DNA of 30,989 bases, from the IMG/VR virus record IMGVR_UViG_3300035670_000914, positions 1 to 30,989 of that record, one strand, 5' to 3'. Positions 1 through 6,997 of this stretch are shown here, one piece after another. A program made the translations under genes and the position numbers. Under the pieces are notes generated by a model that had not been told where the DNA came from, did not search any database, and saw only the letters and a list, made by a program, of their open reading frames with translations. This DNA is from a virus. The number at the start of each line of letters is the position of its first letter. Position 1 is the stretch's first letter.

Positions 1-361
1 CGAAGAAATGCAGCTTGCCTTTGCACGGCCGGAACGGCAGCGGCCGCACGTGATCCAGGACAAACCCGAAGCGCCCCTCGAACCACTCGCTCGGGTGCTC
101 GCGCACGCAGTCGACAAGCTCGGCCTCTCCTACGATGCCGCCGCGCGGCAGCTCGTGATAGGCCGGAATCAGCTCGGCCAGGGACGGCGCTAAACAGCGC
201 ACGTAGATCTGGCACGCGAAGTAGTCCGGCCGCGTCAAGGTGGCGGAGGCGTGAATCAAAACCCGCCCGCGATAGGTGGTTGACCAGTCGCGGTTTTCCA
301 CATTCTTCCACCCGTTCACGATAAGCCACGCCCAGGGCTGCCGAATCGAAAGTGCTTTCAT
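1..361 (-). CDS. ASCH-domain protein, truncated by the window edge
   Basis: Reading leftwards from the ATG at 361-359, about 120 codons stay open to base 1, so the start is present and the C-terminus is cut off by the window. The start MKALSIRQPWAWLIVNGWK, then ENRDW, YRGRVLIHAS and GGIVGEAELVDC follow the ASCH (PUA-like) pattern: an early P-W, an 'E-N-R-x-W' strand, 'Y-R-G-x-x-x-I-H-A' and 'G-x-x-G-x-A-x-L'. ASCH domains bind RNA or modified nucleotides, and many phages carry them, but the substrate here is unknown. The ATG overlaps the stop of the PolX-like gene upstream (ATGA), so this is the most distal early-operon gene visible. Few residues are probably missing, because ASCH proteins usually end soon after a 'GKLG-F' motif and GKLHFF is already reached. 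Confidence 0.85.
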   Translation of the reverse strand, partial: MKALSIRQPWAWLIVNGWKNVENRDWSTTYRGRVLIHASATLTRPDYFACQIYVRCLAPSLAELIPAYHELPRGGIVGEAELVDCVREHPSEWFEGRFGFVLDHVRPLPFRPCKGKLHFF

Positions 362-870
362 GTTCGTTCTTCCGGTTCCTTCCATTTGACGTCCAGCTTG
401 CGGAAAAGGTCCTCCTCATCCCACACGTTCACCAAACGGCCGGATCTCCACAGCTCGCCGCCAAACATCCGGTACCCGCGCGCGTTGGCAGCCGAGGCAA
501 GGCCGGCGCTGAACTCGGCCGGCCCGGTCCGGATCGAGAGAATCATCCCCCAGGCGTGCGGCCGGGTCATGAAAAGGTCGAGCTTGATCTGCCTGGGCTC
601 CATAACCCAGCGCTGCGTGTAGCGGCCTGTCGCGCTGCCTTTGAGCTTCGGCCACTGGTCGACCGCCCGACAGAACTGCGGGCAGGCCATCTCGTGCCCG
701 CCGAAAAGGTCGGTCGTGGTTTGCTGGGGGATGCAAACGATCTCGATGTCGCCCACCTCGGCCTTGCGCCGGCGGATGCTCCCGGCGATGACGCAGCGGC
801 CGGGCTCGCAGTGGGGCGCCAGGGTGGCGCGCACCATCTCGGCAATCGGGAGTGCTTCTTCGAGCTTCAT
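358..870 (-). CDS. Minimal family X DNA polymerase-like nucleotidyltransferase
   Basis: 170 residues. It carries the nucleotidyltransferase signature GSIRRRK...GDIE (G30, S31, catalytic D41 and E43) and a third carboxylate in IKLDLF (D98). After these come PolX fingers/thumb features: 'W-G-x-I-L-x-x-R-T-G' near 107-116, 'F-x-x-G-L-A-x-x-A-x-x-x-G' near 120-132, and an 'EEDLF-x-x-L-D' helix near 152-160 ending in a 'K-E-P-E-E-R' tail. Family X enzymes fill short gaps or act as template-directed or terminal transferases. There is no helix-hairpin-helix lyase domain, so the protein is only palm plus thumb, comparable in size to African swine fever virus PolX (about 174 residues). The second acidic residue is Glu rather than the usual Asp. 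The start ATG overlaps the previous stop (ATGA). A gap-repair role after transposition is inference. Confidence 0.82.
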   Translation of the reverse strand: MKLEEALPIAEMVRATLAPHCEPGRCVIAGSIRRRKAEVGDIEIVCIPQQTTTDLFGGHEMACPQFCRAVDQWPKLKGSATGRYTQRWVMEPRQIKLDLFMTRPHAWGMILSIRTGPAEFSAGLASAANARGYRMFGGELWRSGRLVNVWDEEDLFRKLDVKWKEPEERT

Positions 871-1142
871 GTGCGTTGCTCCAGTTCCAGCGTGACAAGG
901 CACGCATTTTCCTCTGCTTTTCGTAAGAGACGGTTGGTGCCATCTTCGATGGCCGAGCGAGAAATGCGCAGCTTTAGGATCATGCCGCCGCCTTCGACTA
1001 AGTACGACGATTCGATCTGGCAGCGGATGCGAAGACGATCTGGAGCAGGCGCCGGCGTGTTGCCATCGAGCGACGGCGTGCCGCATCGCCTGCAGATCCA
1101 CTCGCCCAACCACTCGAACCCGGCCTTGCAGTTGCAGCTCAT
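867..1142 (-). CDS. Small Cys-rich (possible zinc-binding) early protein
   Basis: 91 residues, unrecognised family. The N-terminus has four cysteines (C3, C5, C17, C20; pattern C-x-C...C-x-x-C) that could hold a zinc ion. The rest looks like a small beta-rich domain (QIESSYL, MILKLRISR, LVTLELEQ) with one helix. The start ATG at 1142 overlaps the TGA of the upstream gene and the stop overlaps the PolX-like gene start (ATGA at both ends), so it is translationally coupled within the early operon. The longer reading frame upstream of 1142 is antisense-like low-complexity Arg/Pro sequence and was not used. Function unknown. Confidence 0.7.
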   Translation of the reverse strand: MSCNCKAGFEWLGEWICRRCGTPSLDGNTPAPAPDRLRIRCQIESSYLVEGGGMILKLRISRSAIEDGTNRLLRKAEENACLVTLELEQRT

Positions 1143-1465
1143 GAGTCCTCCGGTGCGATGATGTAGTCGCCCTGGTACACGGTTTGCGGATCGAAGGGAG
1201 GCGGCGCGTGTTTGCGGCAGTAGTCGATGGCCTCGGCGATGGCCAGGCGAATCTCGGCAGGAGAAAGCCGGCACTCCCCGATTGTGATAACACAGCTTTG
1301 CGCGCGTGTAGCATTTGCGGCTTTGCGCAAATCCGCCACACGGGGGAGCCGGCCCGTGAGGCGCAGGCGGCAAACGCCGGCAACCCAATCCGTCAAGGTG
1401 TCGCCGACGGCGTCGGCGCAATGCCTGGCCTCGTCGTGGAGGTCTTTATCGATGCGCAGCTTCAT
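1139..1465 (-). CDS. Small early protein with ribbon-helix-helix-like N-terminus
   Basis: 108 residues. The first ~45 residues (MKLRIDKDLHDEARHCAD then TLTDWVAGVCRLRL) fit the strand-helix-helix pattern of ribbon-helix-helix regulators: a short basic strand, an amphipathic helix, a turn, then a second helix. A second region (SPAEIRLAIAEAIDYCRK) is helical. It could be a regulator or a nucleic-acid-associated accessory protein; I cannot assign it to a named family. The ATG at 1465 overlaps the stop of the 40-residue membrane peptide (ATGA) and a GGAG lies upstream. I prefer this start over one 13 codons upstream, whose extra residues are Arg-rich and lie inside the neighbouring gene. Confidence 0.65.
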   Translation of the reverse strand: MKLRIDKDLHDEARHCADAVGDTLTDWVAGVCRLRLTGRLPRVADLRKAANATRAQSCVITIGECRLSPAEIRLAIAEAIDYCRKHAPPPFDPQTVYQGDYIIAPEDS

Positions 1466-1584
1466 GGACCGAAACACTCCACGGCGACGATGAAGACGAG
1501 GCATCCAAGCAGAAAAAAGCTGGTTGCCTGCCAGTAGCGGCGGCGGATGATCTCGATCTGATACGGCGTGCGGGCAATGTGCAT
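1462..1584 (-). CDS. 40-residue single-pass membrane peptide
   Basis: A short gene found by reading the gap between its neighbours. An excellent AAGGAGG (complement of 1591-1597) lies 6 bases before the ATG at 1584, and the TGA overlaps the next ATG (ATGA). The peptide starts MHIARTPYQIEIIRRRYW, a basic amphipathic stretch, followed by one hydrophobic helix (residues ~21-35, FFLLGCLVFIVAV) and ends ECFGP. The positive-inside rule predicts a cytoplasmic N-terminus. Function unknown: it might modify the host membrane, exclude superinfection or assist lysis. The strong ribosome-binding site and exact coupling are the main evidence. Confidence 0.65.
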   Translation of the reverse strand: MHIARTPYQIEIIRRRYWQATSFFLLGCLVFIVAVECFGP

Positions 1585-1587
1585 TGA

Positions 1588-2013
1588 CTACCTCCTTGTG
1601 TACCGGGCTTGAGGGGCGTTTGAAAGACGCTCGAAACCGCAGCGCGCAAAACAGCGGCGCGCTTTTGCAAGGCGCATGGCGGCGCTCTTTACTATAGAGT
1701 AGAGCACGGCATCGTAGTGCTCGATCTCTTCGGGCCGCTCGGCAACAAAGAAACCGTCTCCAGGGTTGCCGGCAATGGGGATGGGGAGACGGTCGTGCCA
1801 GGTCGAGATCAACGATCGCACGACGCGGCCCCGGTCACTCCCAGCGATGCCCAGGGCTGCGCCAATCGCGTCGGCCGGTTGGGCGTTCTCCTGGCCGCGG
1901 CAATGAACGCGCATGTGCCGCACAAGGTTTGCGACCTGCTCCGGGATCCCCACGGGGCACGACGGCGTGGAAGGCGCGGCGTCCAGGGGGAGGCTTATCT
2001 GCTGCTCGTTCAA
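1588..2013 (-). CDS. Early protein with winged-helix-like middle region
   Basis: 141 residues. The central part (PEQVANLVRHMRVH..., then AIGAALGIAG..RGRVVRSLI, then GNPGDGFFVAERPEEIEHY) has the helix-turn-helix plus 'G-x-G-F-x-x-A-x-x-x-E-E-I' wing arrangement common in small phage replication and regulatory proteins. The C-terminus is basic (ARRCFARC...RYTRR). The ATG overlaps the gemA stop (ATGA), tying it to the early operon just after GemA. It is a candidate for an early or middle regulator, since no Mor/C-type activator is recognisable anywhere in the window; that role is inference. Confidence 0.65.
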   Translation of the reverse strand: MNEQQISLPLDAAPSTPSCPVGIPEQVANLVRHMRVHCRGQENAQPADAIGAALGIAGSDRGRVVRSLISTWHDRLPIPIAGNPGDGFFVAERPEEIEHYDAVLYSIVKSAAMRLAKARRCFARCGFERLSNAPQARYTRR

Positions 2014-2531
2014 AAGGGCACCTCGCTTTCCTGCTGGATGACCTGGGCGCCACGTATCGCGTACGCAAGCCTGTCGCGCAGCGCATCGATGAGGCAGGCC
2101 GCCTCGCGCGCGGTAAGCGCCTCGATGGCAACTTCGCGGCCGACGCTTTTACCTAGGATGCCATGGAGATACGCCTCGGTGCATTCGCCCTGCGGAAGAA
2201 ACTCGCAGAGGCGTGCCCAGGTGGTGCGGATCATCATCGCCTGGCGGGATGTGATGTGGCCGCGCCGCGGCAGGCGGCCGCGCCAGTAGTCGCGCCGGAA
2301 AATGTGTTTCGAGCGGCCGATGGGATCCTCGACCGCGCCGGCGTCGACGCGGGAAAAAAGCATGGTTTCAAGCTCCGCCATGGCCGCCTCGAAACCGGCC
2401 TGGTTCATGCGCCTATCGGCGGCGGAGGAAACGCCGGCCGCCTGCCGCAGGACGTTGCGATACGTGGCTTCGCTCAGGCCGGCGGCCTGGCGGTAGATGT
2501 GGAGCAGACCTTTCTCGCGGTTACTGATCAT
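2010..2531 (-). CDS. gemA: GemA-like early regulatory protein (Mu gp16 family)
   Basis: 173 residues, starting MISNREKGLLHIYRQAAGLS. The pattern 'I-H/Y-x-x-x-x-x-L-g-x-x-x-x-x-Y-R-x-x-L-x-x-x-x-G-x-x-S' followed by a long helical region matches the GemA/DUF1018 family. Mu GemA affects host DNA supercoiling and expression of host genes early in infection. The start was placed at 2531, where a GGAGG precedes the ATG by 9 bases, rather than ten codons upstream, where the extra residues would overlap the Gam coding end further. The position right after gam is consistent with Mu-like early regions, where Gam and GemA are both encoded downstream of A and B. Confidence 0.8.
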   Translation of the reverse strand: MISNREKGLLHIYRQAAGLSEATYRNVLRQAAGVSSAADRRMNQAGFEAAMAELETMLFSRVDAGAVEDPIGRSKHIFRRDYWRGRLPRRGHITSRQAMMIRTTWARLCEFLPQGECTEAYLHGILGKSVGREVAIEALTAREAACLIDALRDRLAYAIRGAQVIQQESEVPF

Positions 2532-3030
2532 CGGGAGGCGCCTCCAGAAACGCCCTGGCAATCTTGCAGACGGCCGTGTCGCCGGAGTTGATGCGGCAGC
2601 CGCTGATGTGCTCGCCCTCCAGAATGCGGGCTTTGATCGCGGTCTTGATGGGGCTGCTCTTCGTTTCGATGCAGTCGAAGTATCCCAGGCTCATGAGCGC
2701 CTCGAGCAGCATAGGCTCGTTTGTGATCTCCAGCTCCGTTGCGGTGCGCAGGCCATACTAGCCCTGCTCCGTGCGCCGGGTGCGGGGCTTCACGAAAAGC
2801 TCCTTGTGCGCGGCGATGAATACGACAAGCGCGCTGCGCAGATCCTCGATTTTGGTTTTGCAGGAGAGAAGCCGCTCCTCGTGCTGGGCCTTGAGCTCGG
2901 CAATCCTGCGGTCGAGCCTGGCGTTCTCGACCGCAAGGTGCTTGGTTGAAAGGGCCAGTTCGCGGAAGGCGCTATCTGCCTCCTCGACGGTGGACAGTGC
3001 GGGGCGAAGATCGGCAATGCGGTTTGTCAT
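2521..3030 (-). pseudogene. gam: Gam-type DNA end-binding protein, interrupted by an in-frame TAG
   Basis: Two same-frame segments read as one Gam protein. Segment 1 (3030-2758) gives 90 residues with a long coiled coil (ENARLDRRIAELK...) and KTKIEDLRSAL, matching the 'I-K-T-x-I-x-x-L' helix of Mu Gam. It ends in TAG at 2760-2758. The same frame continues YGLRTATELEITNE and then EALMSLGYFDCIETKSSPIKTAI...GCRINSGDT, ending in TAA at 2523-2521. This matches the Gam C-terminal half (dsDNA-binding beta region plus 'L-x-x-L-G-x-x-x-x-I-x-T-K-x-x-I-x-K-x-A-I'). The total is about 169 codons against 174 in Mu Gam. Gam is Ku-like and shields DNA ends from exonucleases. The TAG could be a real nonsense mutation, readthrough, reinitiation (ATG 2712 or an upstream CTG) or a sequencing error. 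A purine-rich AAAGGAAA lies before the ATG at 3030. Confidence 0.72.
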
Positions 3031-3052
3031 GGCGTGGTGTTTCCTTTCGTTG

Positions 3053-4162
3053 TTACTGCACGGTTTCGTAGAGGCGGCGGCGCTGGGTGGAGCCGATATC
3101 TTCCATCGTCTCCTGGGCGATCTTCATGACAAGCTCGTCGGTGAGCTCGCAGCCGCTGATTTTGCAATCCGTCCAGGCCCGGTTCATGATGTCGAGAAGC
3201 AGGCCGTAGTGCCCAAGCTTGGGGCGGATGGCGATGTCGTAGAGCTTTTCCAGCGTAGCCTTGCGGGGCTTGTAGTAGCGCTCGACCAGGGCGCGCACGT
3301 CGCCCTCGGGGATCTCGTCGCAGTAGAGCTCGAGCACCTGGTTGCACATGCGACCCATAAGCTGCCCGAGGTTGTAGCGCGAACGGCGCCGGATGAGGTC
3401 GAGGGTTGCCATGACATCGCTATTGGTGGCGATCAAACAGATGCCTCGCTTGCCATCCTCGTGCACCTCGATGCGCAGGTACTCGAGCAGGTCGAGGATC
3501 CATTTGTCGCGCCAGGAGGCGATCTGGTGGACCTCGTCGATGATGACAAGGTCGCAGATCGAAAGCGCGTCGCGAATGTCGTAGCGCAAATCGATGATCT
3601 TGCGGTCGCTCGTGTTGTGAACGCGGGCGGCGTGCGCAAGGTCGCGCAGGAAGACGCCCAGGGGATTGCTGCCGCCGCCCGGCTTGAGCGTGACCATGAC
3701 CGTGCGCCCTCCGTTGTTGCGGTGGGTGTATTCGCGGGCGGCCGTGCTCTTGCCGAGCTGCTCCTCGCTCTGGATGACCTGGATGCGCCGGGAGTAGCGC
3801 GTCCTCTCGAACATCGTCCACAGGGAGCGGGCCACCTCGGTCTCGACAAACTCGTCGCGCCCGCCGAAGATCGCGCGCTTCTCGCGGCGCTGCCGCCACT
3901 GCTCGATCTTGCGGGACCTCAAGTCGTAGTTGCCGGCATAGCGGGCGGAAAGCAGCTGGGAGATGACGCCGGGCGATGTGCCGATCTGCACGGCCAGGCC
4001 CTTGACGGAAAGGCCCGCCTCCTTCGCGATGCGCAGCATGGCGAGGATCTCGCCCTGGGCGTATTCGCTCACCTCGGCCGCGTCAAGCGCGCGGGCGACT
4101 TCCTCCTCGCTGCGGCTGGCAAGGCTTTGCTCTACACTACCGGTTGCTCCTGACTCGTGCAT
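3053..4162 (-). CDS. B: MuB-like AAA+ ATPase, transposition target-DNA activator
   Basis: 369 residues (Mu B has 312). An N-terminal helix-turn-helix (residues ~45-75, GLSVKGLAVQIGTSPGVISQLL) is typical of MuB and its relatives. The ATPase core has a divergent Walker A (EEQLGKST, 133-140, with K138-S139), Walker B DLVIIDE (204-210, followed by HQ), and a sensor-like LIATNSD (243-249). MuB polymerises on target DNA, recruits the transpososome, stimulates MuA and gives target immunity. The start ATG at 4162 has AGGAGG 7 bases upstream and lies inside the end of the transposase gene (31-base overlap), the coupling expected of an A-B operon. The first glycines of the P-loop are missing (SEEQ instead of GxxG), which is also seen in MuB-like proteins. 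Confidence 0.92.
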   Translation of the reverse strand: MHESGATGSVEQSLASRSEEEVARALDAAEVSEYAQGEILAMLRIAKEAGLSVKGLAVQIGTSPGVISQLLSARYAGNYDLRSRKIEQWRQRREKRAIFGGRDEFVETEVARSLWTMFERTRYSRRIQVIQSEEQLGKSTAAREYTHRNNGGRTVMVTLKPGGGSNPLGVFLRDLAHAARVHNTSDRKIIDLRYDIRDALSICDLVIIDEVHQIASWRDKWILDLLEYLRIEVHEDGKRGICLIATNSDVMATLDLIRRRSRYNLGQLMGRMCNQVLELYCDEIPEGDVRALVERYYKPRKATLEKLYDIAIRPKLGHYGLLLDIMNRAWTDCKISGCELTDELVMKIAQETMEDIGSTQRRRLYETVQ

Positions 4163-6279
4163 ACTGCTGCCTCCTCCTGTTGGGTTGCGTTTGCGAAAGC
4201 TCCGAAGCGGCCGGCCTGCGCCATGAGGCTTGCGCGGCGGCGGCCAGGCGCGCGCGCGGCAGGGGCCGCGGCGTCGCCGGAGAACGAGGTGCGGCTGGCA
4301 AGCTCGGCCGCACGGGCGGTGCGATCTGCCAGCGCGGACTTGAGCGCGCCCACGCGGCGGTCAAGCTCCGGAATGGAAACCGCCACGCGCCGGCGCTGGG
4401 GAGTGGGGTCTTCGGTGACCTGGGTGACGTCCACCAGCACCGCGCCCTCCTTGAGGATCGACTGCACGGCGAGCACCGCCTCCTCGTGCAGGTTGCGGGC
4501 GGATCGCTCGATGCGGCGCTTCTCCTCGAGCTGGCTATAGTCGCCAGGGGCGGCCTCGACATATTCCTCCACCATGCGCCCAAGCTCCGCGACATAGGCG
4601 GCGCCGGGCCACTCCTGGCTGCAATACGCGGTGACGTGCTCCAGAGTGAGCAGCTCTTCGTCGAACCGCCCGAAGGTGCGCTTCGCCAGGCGAATGCCGT
4701 TGCGGGTCACAGGGACGCGCTCGCCCTTGGCATAGAAAAGCGGCAGATACTCGGCCGGCATGACGCGCACCTCCTCGGCCTGCATCGAGCGCGCGCGTTC
4801 GTTCGGGCTCATGTGGCGCACGCTTCCGTCTTCCAAAACGATCTCGGGCAGCGCGCTGTGAGGGGCGTTGTTGCTGCGCTCCATGTACTGCCGCTCGATC
4901 GCGTGCCACTCCGCCGCCGTGGGGAGCACGGGCGTCTCTCCTCGCGCGATGCACTCGGCCGCATACTTCTTGAGCCGCTCCGTTCGCGCTGGCGCGCTGT
5001 GCCGCTCCTCGCCGCCCACCTGGCCGGGCTGGAACGCCTCGAGCTGGTGATACCTCCTGTGTGCCCGCTCGATGAGGCCATGGCCCTGCGGGTGGCCCTT
5101 GGCCACGTCGGGCAGCGCAAGCGCGTTGACGCGGCCGGCATCCATCGAGATTTTGCCCACCTCGACGCCCAGCTGCGTTAGCACCCACTCAAGCTCGTCG
5201 TCGCACGCGACCGTGCCGTTCTCGAAGTGGATCCTGCCAGGGACGCCGCCGGCTGGGGAGGCCATCGCAACACCCACCAGCGTGCGCACCTGCTCCTGGG
5301 TGATGGGGCACTCGCTCGTCACAAACGCAACGCACTGCCGCGTCGAGCAGCGGATGATCGAATAGGCGTAGGGCCGCAGGATGCGCTTGGGATCCTGGCC
5401 GTGGACGTACCAGTCGAGCTGGCGGTCGTCGATCTCCCACCTTTCATTATAAGAGAGCTTGTCCCAGGCCACCTCCACGTCCGGGCTCTGGTTCGAGCGG
5501 AAGCGCTGCACGCTGTGGAAAAGATCGCGCCCGCACTCGCGCGGATCCAGCTCGCGCATCCGGCGGCGCCAGGTGGCGAGGGAGATGCGGGGAAGATCCG
5601 GCACGTGCTGCCGGGCGATCTCCAGGGCGGCGGGAATGTCGCCGCGCGTCGTCTGCGAAAGGTGCAGAACGAAAAGCTGCGTGTCGCGCGCGATCGCGCC
5701 CGTCTCCCACACCGAGGTGCGCCCGGAGCGGCCCTTGCGCTGCGGGGCGAGCGACTCGATCTTGTGGCCGCCCTCATCCCAGGCGCGCTTCCATCCGCGC
5801 AGGGAGGAGGTCGAAAAGCGCGAAAGCGAAAGCAGCTTGCGCCGCTCCCGGCGATGGTTGCCGGGTAGCCGATCCTCCACGATGCACGCCTTCTCGCGCG
5901 GCCGCCTGGAAAAGTCGCGCACCACGGCGACGGCCGCATCCTCCTTCGCCATCACGCGGGAGAGCTGCTCGTAGAACTGCACCGCCTCAAGGCGCAGCAT
6001 GGCGAGCGTGAGGTCGTCCGGCGCAAGCGCCTGCTTCGCCTGGGGCCGGGCCATGGCGTCCGGATCGCCGCCCGCCTTGCGCGCCTGCCAGTGCGCCGCG
6101 AGAGCGGGGTGCGCGCTATAGTGGTAGAGCTTGCGCGGCCGGCCGACGCCGGAGGCATCCGTGCGGACCTGGCCAGGCTGCAGGCCGGCCACCACCCGGC
6201 GCAGCGTGCGCTCGGGTAGATCCGCGATGCGCGCGAAATCCTCGAAGCCGTACCAGTTCTGCGCGTACTCTGGAAGCAT
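4132..6279 (-). CDS. A: MuA-like DDE transposase
   Basis: 715 residues (Mu A has 663). An N-terminal winged-helix DNA-binding domain (GFEDFARIADLPERTLRRV, residues 11-29, then GRPRKLYHY) is followed by further HTH end-binding regions (about 125-245), a catalytic RNase H-fold core (about 275-410) and a Mu-type C-terminal beta-barrel and MuB-interacting tail. Catalytic residues by pattern are D284 in WEIDDRQLDW, E353 in HFENGT, and E404 in GLIERAHR. The spacings of 69 and 51 resemble 67 and 56 in MuA (D269, D336, E392). The second residue is Glu where Asp is expected. The start at 6279 has GGAGGT 5 bases upstream and sits right after the previous stop; a start 16 codons upstream was rejected. 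The protein ends in TAG. Confidence 0.93.
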   Translation of the reverse strand: MLPEYAQNWYGFEDFARIADLPERTLRRVVAGLQPGQVRTDASGVGRPRKLYHYSAHPALAAHWQARKAGGDPDAMARPQAKQALAPDDLTLAMLRLEAVQFYEQLSRVMAKEDAAVAVVRDFSRRPREKACIVEDRLPGNHRRERRKLLSLSRFSTSSLRGWKRAWDEGGHKIESLAPQRKGRSGRTSVWETGAIARDTQLFVLHLSQTTRGDIPAALEIARQHVPDLPRISLATWRRRMRELDPRECGRDLFHSVQRFRSNQSPDVEVAWDKLSYNERWEIDDRQLDWYVHGQDPKRILRPYAYSIIRCSTRQCVAFVTSECPITQEQVRTLVGVAMASPAGGVPGRIHFENGTVACDDELEWVLTQLGVEVGKISMDAGRVNALALPDVAKGHPQGHGLIERAHRRYHQLEAFQPGQVGGEERHSAPARTERLKKYAAECIARGETPVLPTAAEWHAIERQYMERSNNAPHSALPEIVLEDGSVRHMSPNERARSMQAEEVRVMPAEYLPLFYAKGERVPVTRNGIRLAKRTFGRFDEELLTLEHVTAYCSQEWPGAAYVAELGRMVEEYVEAAPGDYSQLEEKRRIERSARNLHEEAVLAVQSILKEGAVLVDVTQVTEDPTPQRRRVAVSIPELDRRVGALKSALADRTARAAELASRTSFSGDAAAPAARAPGRRRASLMAQAGRFGAFANATQQEEAAVCTSQEQPVV

Positions 6280-6281
6280 CG

Positions 6282-6458
6282 CTACCTCCAAGGCTGCCGC
6301 CCCTCGATCTCCAGCAGTGCAAGCCACGCCTCATCCGGCATCGAGGCGAGCGCCAACGCCAGGTAATGCTGCGCGGCGGCAAGCTCCGTGCCCCACTCCC
6401 CGCGCGCCTCGGGCCGCACGGAGCGCAGCCCGTTCGAGATCCCCTCGATCCGCCGCAT
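6282..6458 (-). CDS. Small early protein before the transposase
   Basis: 58 residues from the ATG at 6458 (MRRIEGISNGL...), with a helical C-terminal part (ELAAAQHYLALALASMPDEAWLALLEIEG). It starts 14 bases after the stop of the 69-residue gene and ends two bases before the transposase ATG, so it lies in the same leftward operon. A longer in-frame start exists at 6590, but that extension is Ser/Arg-rich and lies almost wholly inside the preceding gene. There is no obvious Shine-Dalgarno for the short start, so the exact N-terminus is uncertain. No family recognised. Confidence 0.5.
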   Translation of the reverse strand: MRRIEGISNGLRSVRPEARGEWGTELAAAQHYLALALASMPDEAWLALLEIEGRQPWR

Positions 6459-6471
6459 CGCACCGGCCAGA

Positions 6472-6681
6472 TCACGCGCGCAGGATTGCCGCGCGCTCTC
6501 GCTCTTCCACGGGCTTGGCGATGCAGATGCGCTGGCCATACGTGAGAATCGCTGCGGGCACCCCATGACTGCGGATTCTTGCGAGCTCATTACTGCACCA
6601 CCTTTCGTACGTTGGATTGCCGTACTGGCTTTTTTCGACGATCGCTGTGCGCTGTTCTATGACCGTAATGTGGTGCATCAT
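6472..6681 (-). CDS. 69-residue early protein of unknown function
   Basis: Starts MMHHITVIEQRTAIVEKS and runs through ILTYGQRICIAKPVEERERAAILRA. An AGGAGA lies 7-8 bases before the ATG pair at 6681/6678, which decides the start; the upstream part of this open frame is Ser/Pro-rich and has no such site. The short, mixed-charge sequence with aromatic and aliphatic strands looks like a real small domain. Its 5' end overlaps the 3' end of the 134-residue gene by about 92 bases, unusually long for this phage. Function unknown. Confidence 0.65.
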   Translation of the reverse strand: MMHHITVIEQRTAIVEKSQYGNPTYERWCSNELARIRSHGVPAAILTYGQRICIAKPVEERERAAILRA

Positions 6682-6994
6682 CTTCGGTTCTCCTGGGGTT
6701 TGCTTTGACTCGAAACCGGAAAAGCTTCTTGCGCTCAGCGAACACGGCCTTGGTTCCAAAAAGCCGCCGCCGCATATTCGCTACGGAAATCCCAAACACA
6801 GCCGCCATCTTCTGCTCTATAAAAGGAAGAGCTTTCTTCACGGTGCTATATTCATGGATGCAGCGCACGCAGCATCCACAATCAAGAGCAATGTCAATCA
6901 CCTGGTAAACGGCCATCGGATCGTCGCCGAACGTGCGCACGCGTTTCTCCTCCAGGAGGCGGGCGAGTCCGGGATTGGCAGTGCAGCGGCTCAT
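6590..6994 (-). CDS. Early protein of unknown function, 134 residues
   Basis: Start chosen at the ATG at 6994 (MSRCTANPGLARLLEEK), with a GGAAGG-like purine stretch about 9 bases upstream; the frame upstream of this is low-quality Arg/Ser-rich sequence. The body contains DPMAVYQVIDIALDCGCCVRCIHEY, a helix with C-G-C-C-x-x-C cysteines, then a helical EQKMAAVFGISVANMRRRLFG that could be a small helix-turn-helix. The C-terminal 40 residues are very basic (RRKKPVRQSNVRKVVQ) and coincide with the overlap with the next gene. It could be a small DNA-binding early protein. I do not recognise a family, and the long overlap leaves some doubt about its true end. Confidence 0.55.
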   Translation of the reverse strand: MSRCTANPGLARLLEEKRVRTFGDDPMAVYQVIDIALDCGCCVRCIHEYSTVKKALPFIEQKMAAVFGISVANMRRRLFGTKAVFAERKKLFRFRVKANPRRTEDDAPHYGHRTAHSDRRKKPVRQSNVRKVVQ

Positions 6995-6997
6995 GGC

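Noticed and set aside
2758-2760. TAG read as an amino acid through a changed genetic code
   Set aside because: TAG ends many other genes in this window at positions consistent with domain ends and tight spacing (transposase, portal, last gene), so genome-wide recoding is not supported; only the local readthrough option remains.
2771-4153. 460-residue plus-strand open frame
   Set aside because: Antisense to B and gam, both of which have strong family motifs and ribosome sites on the minus strand.
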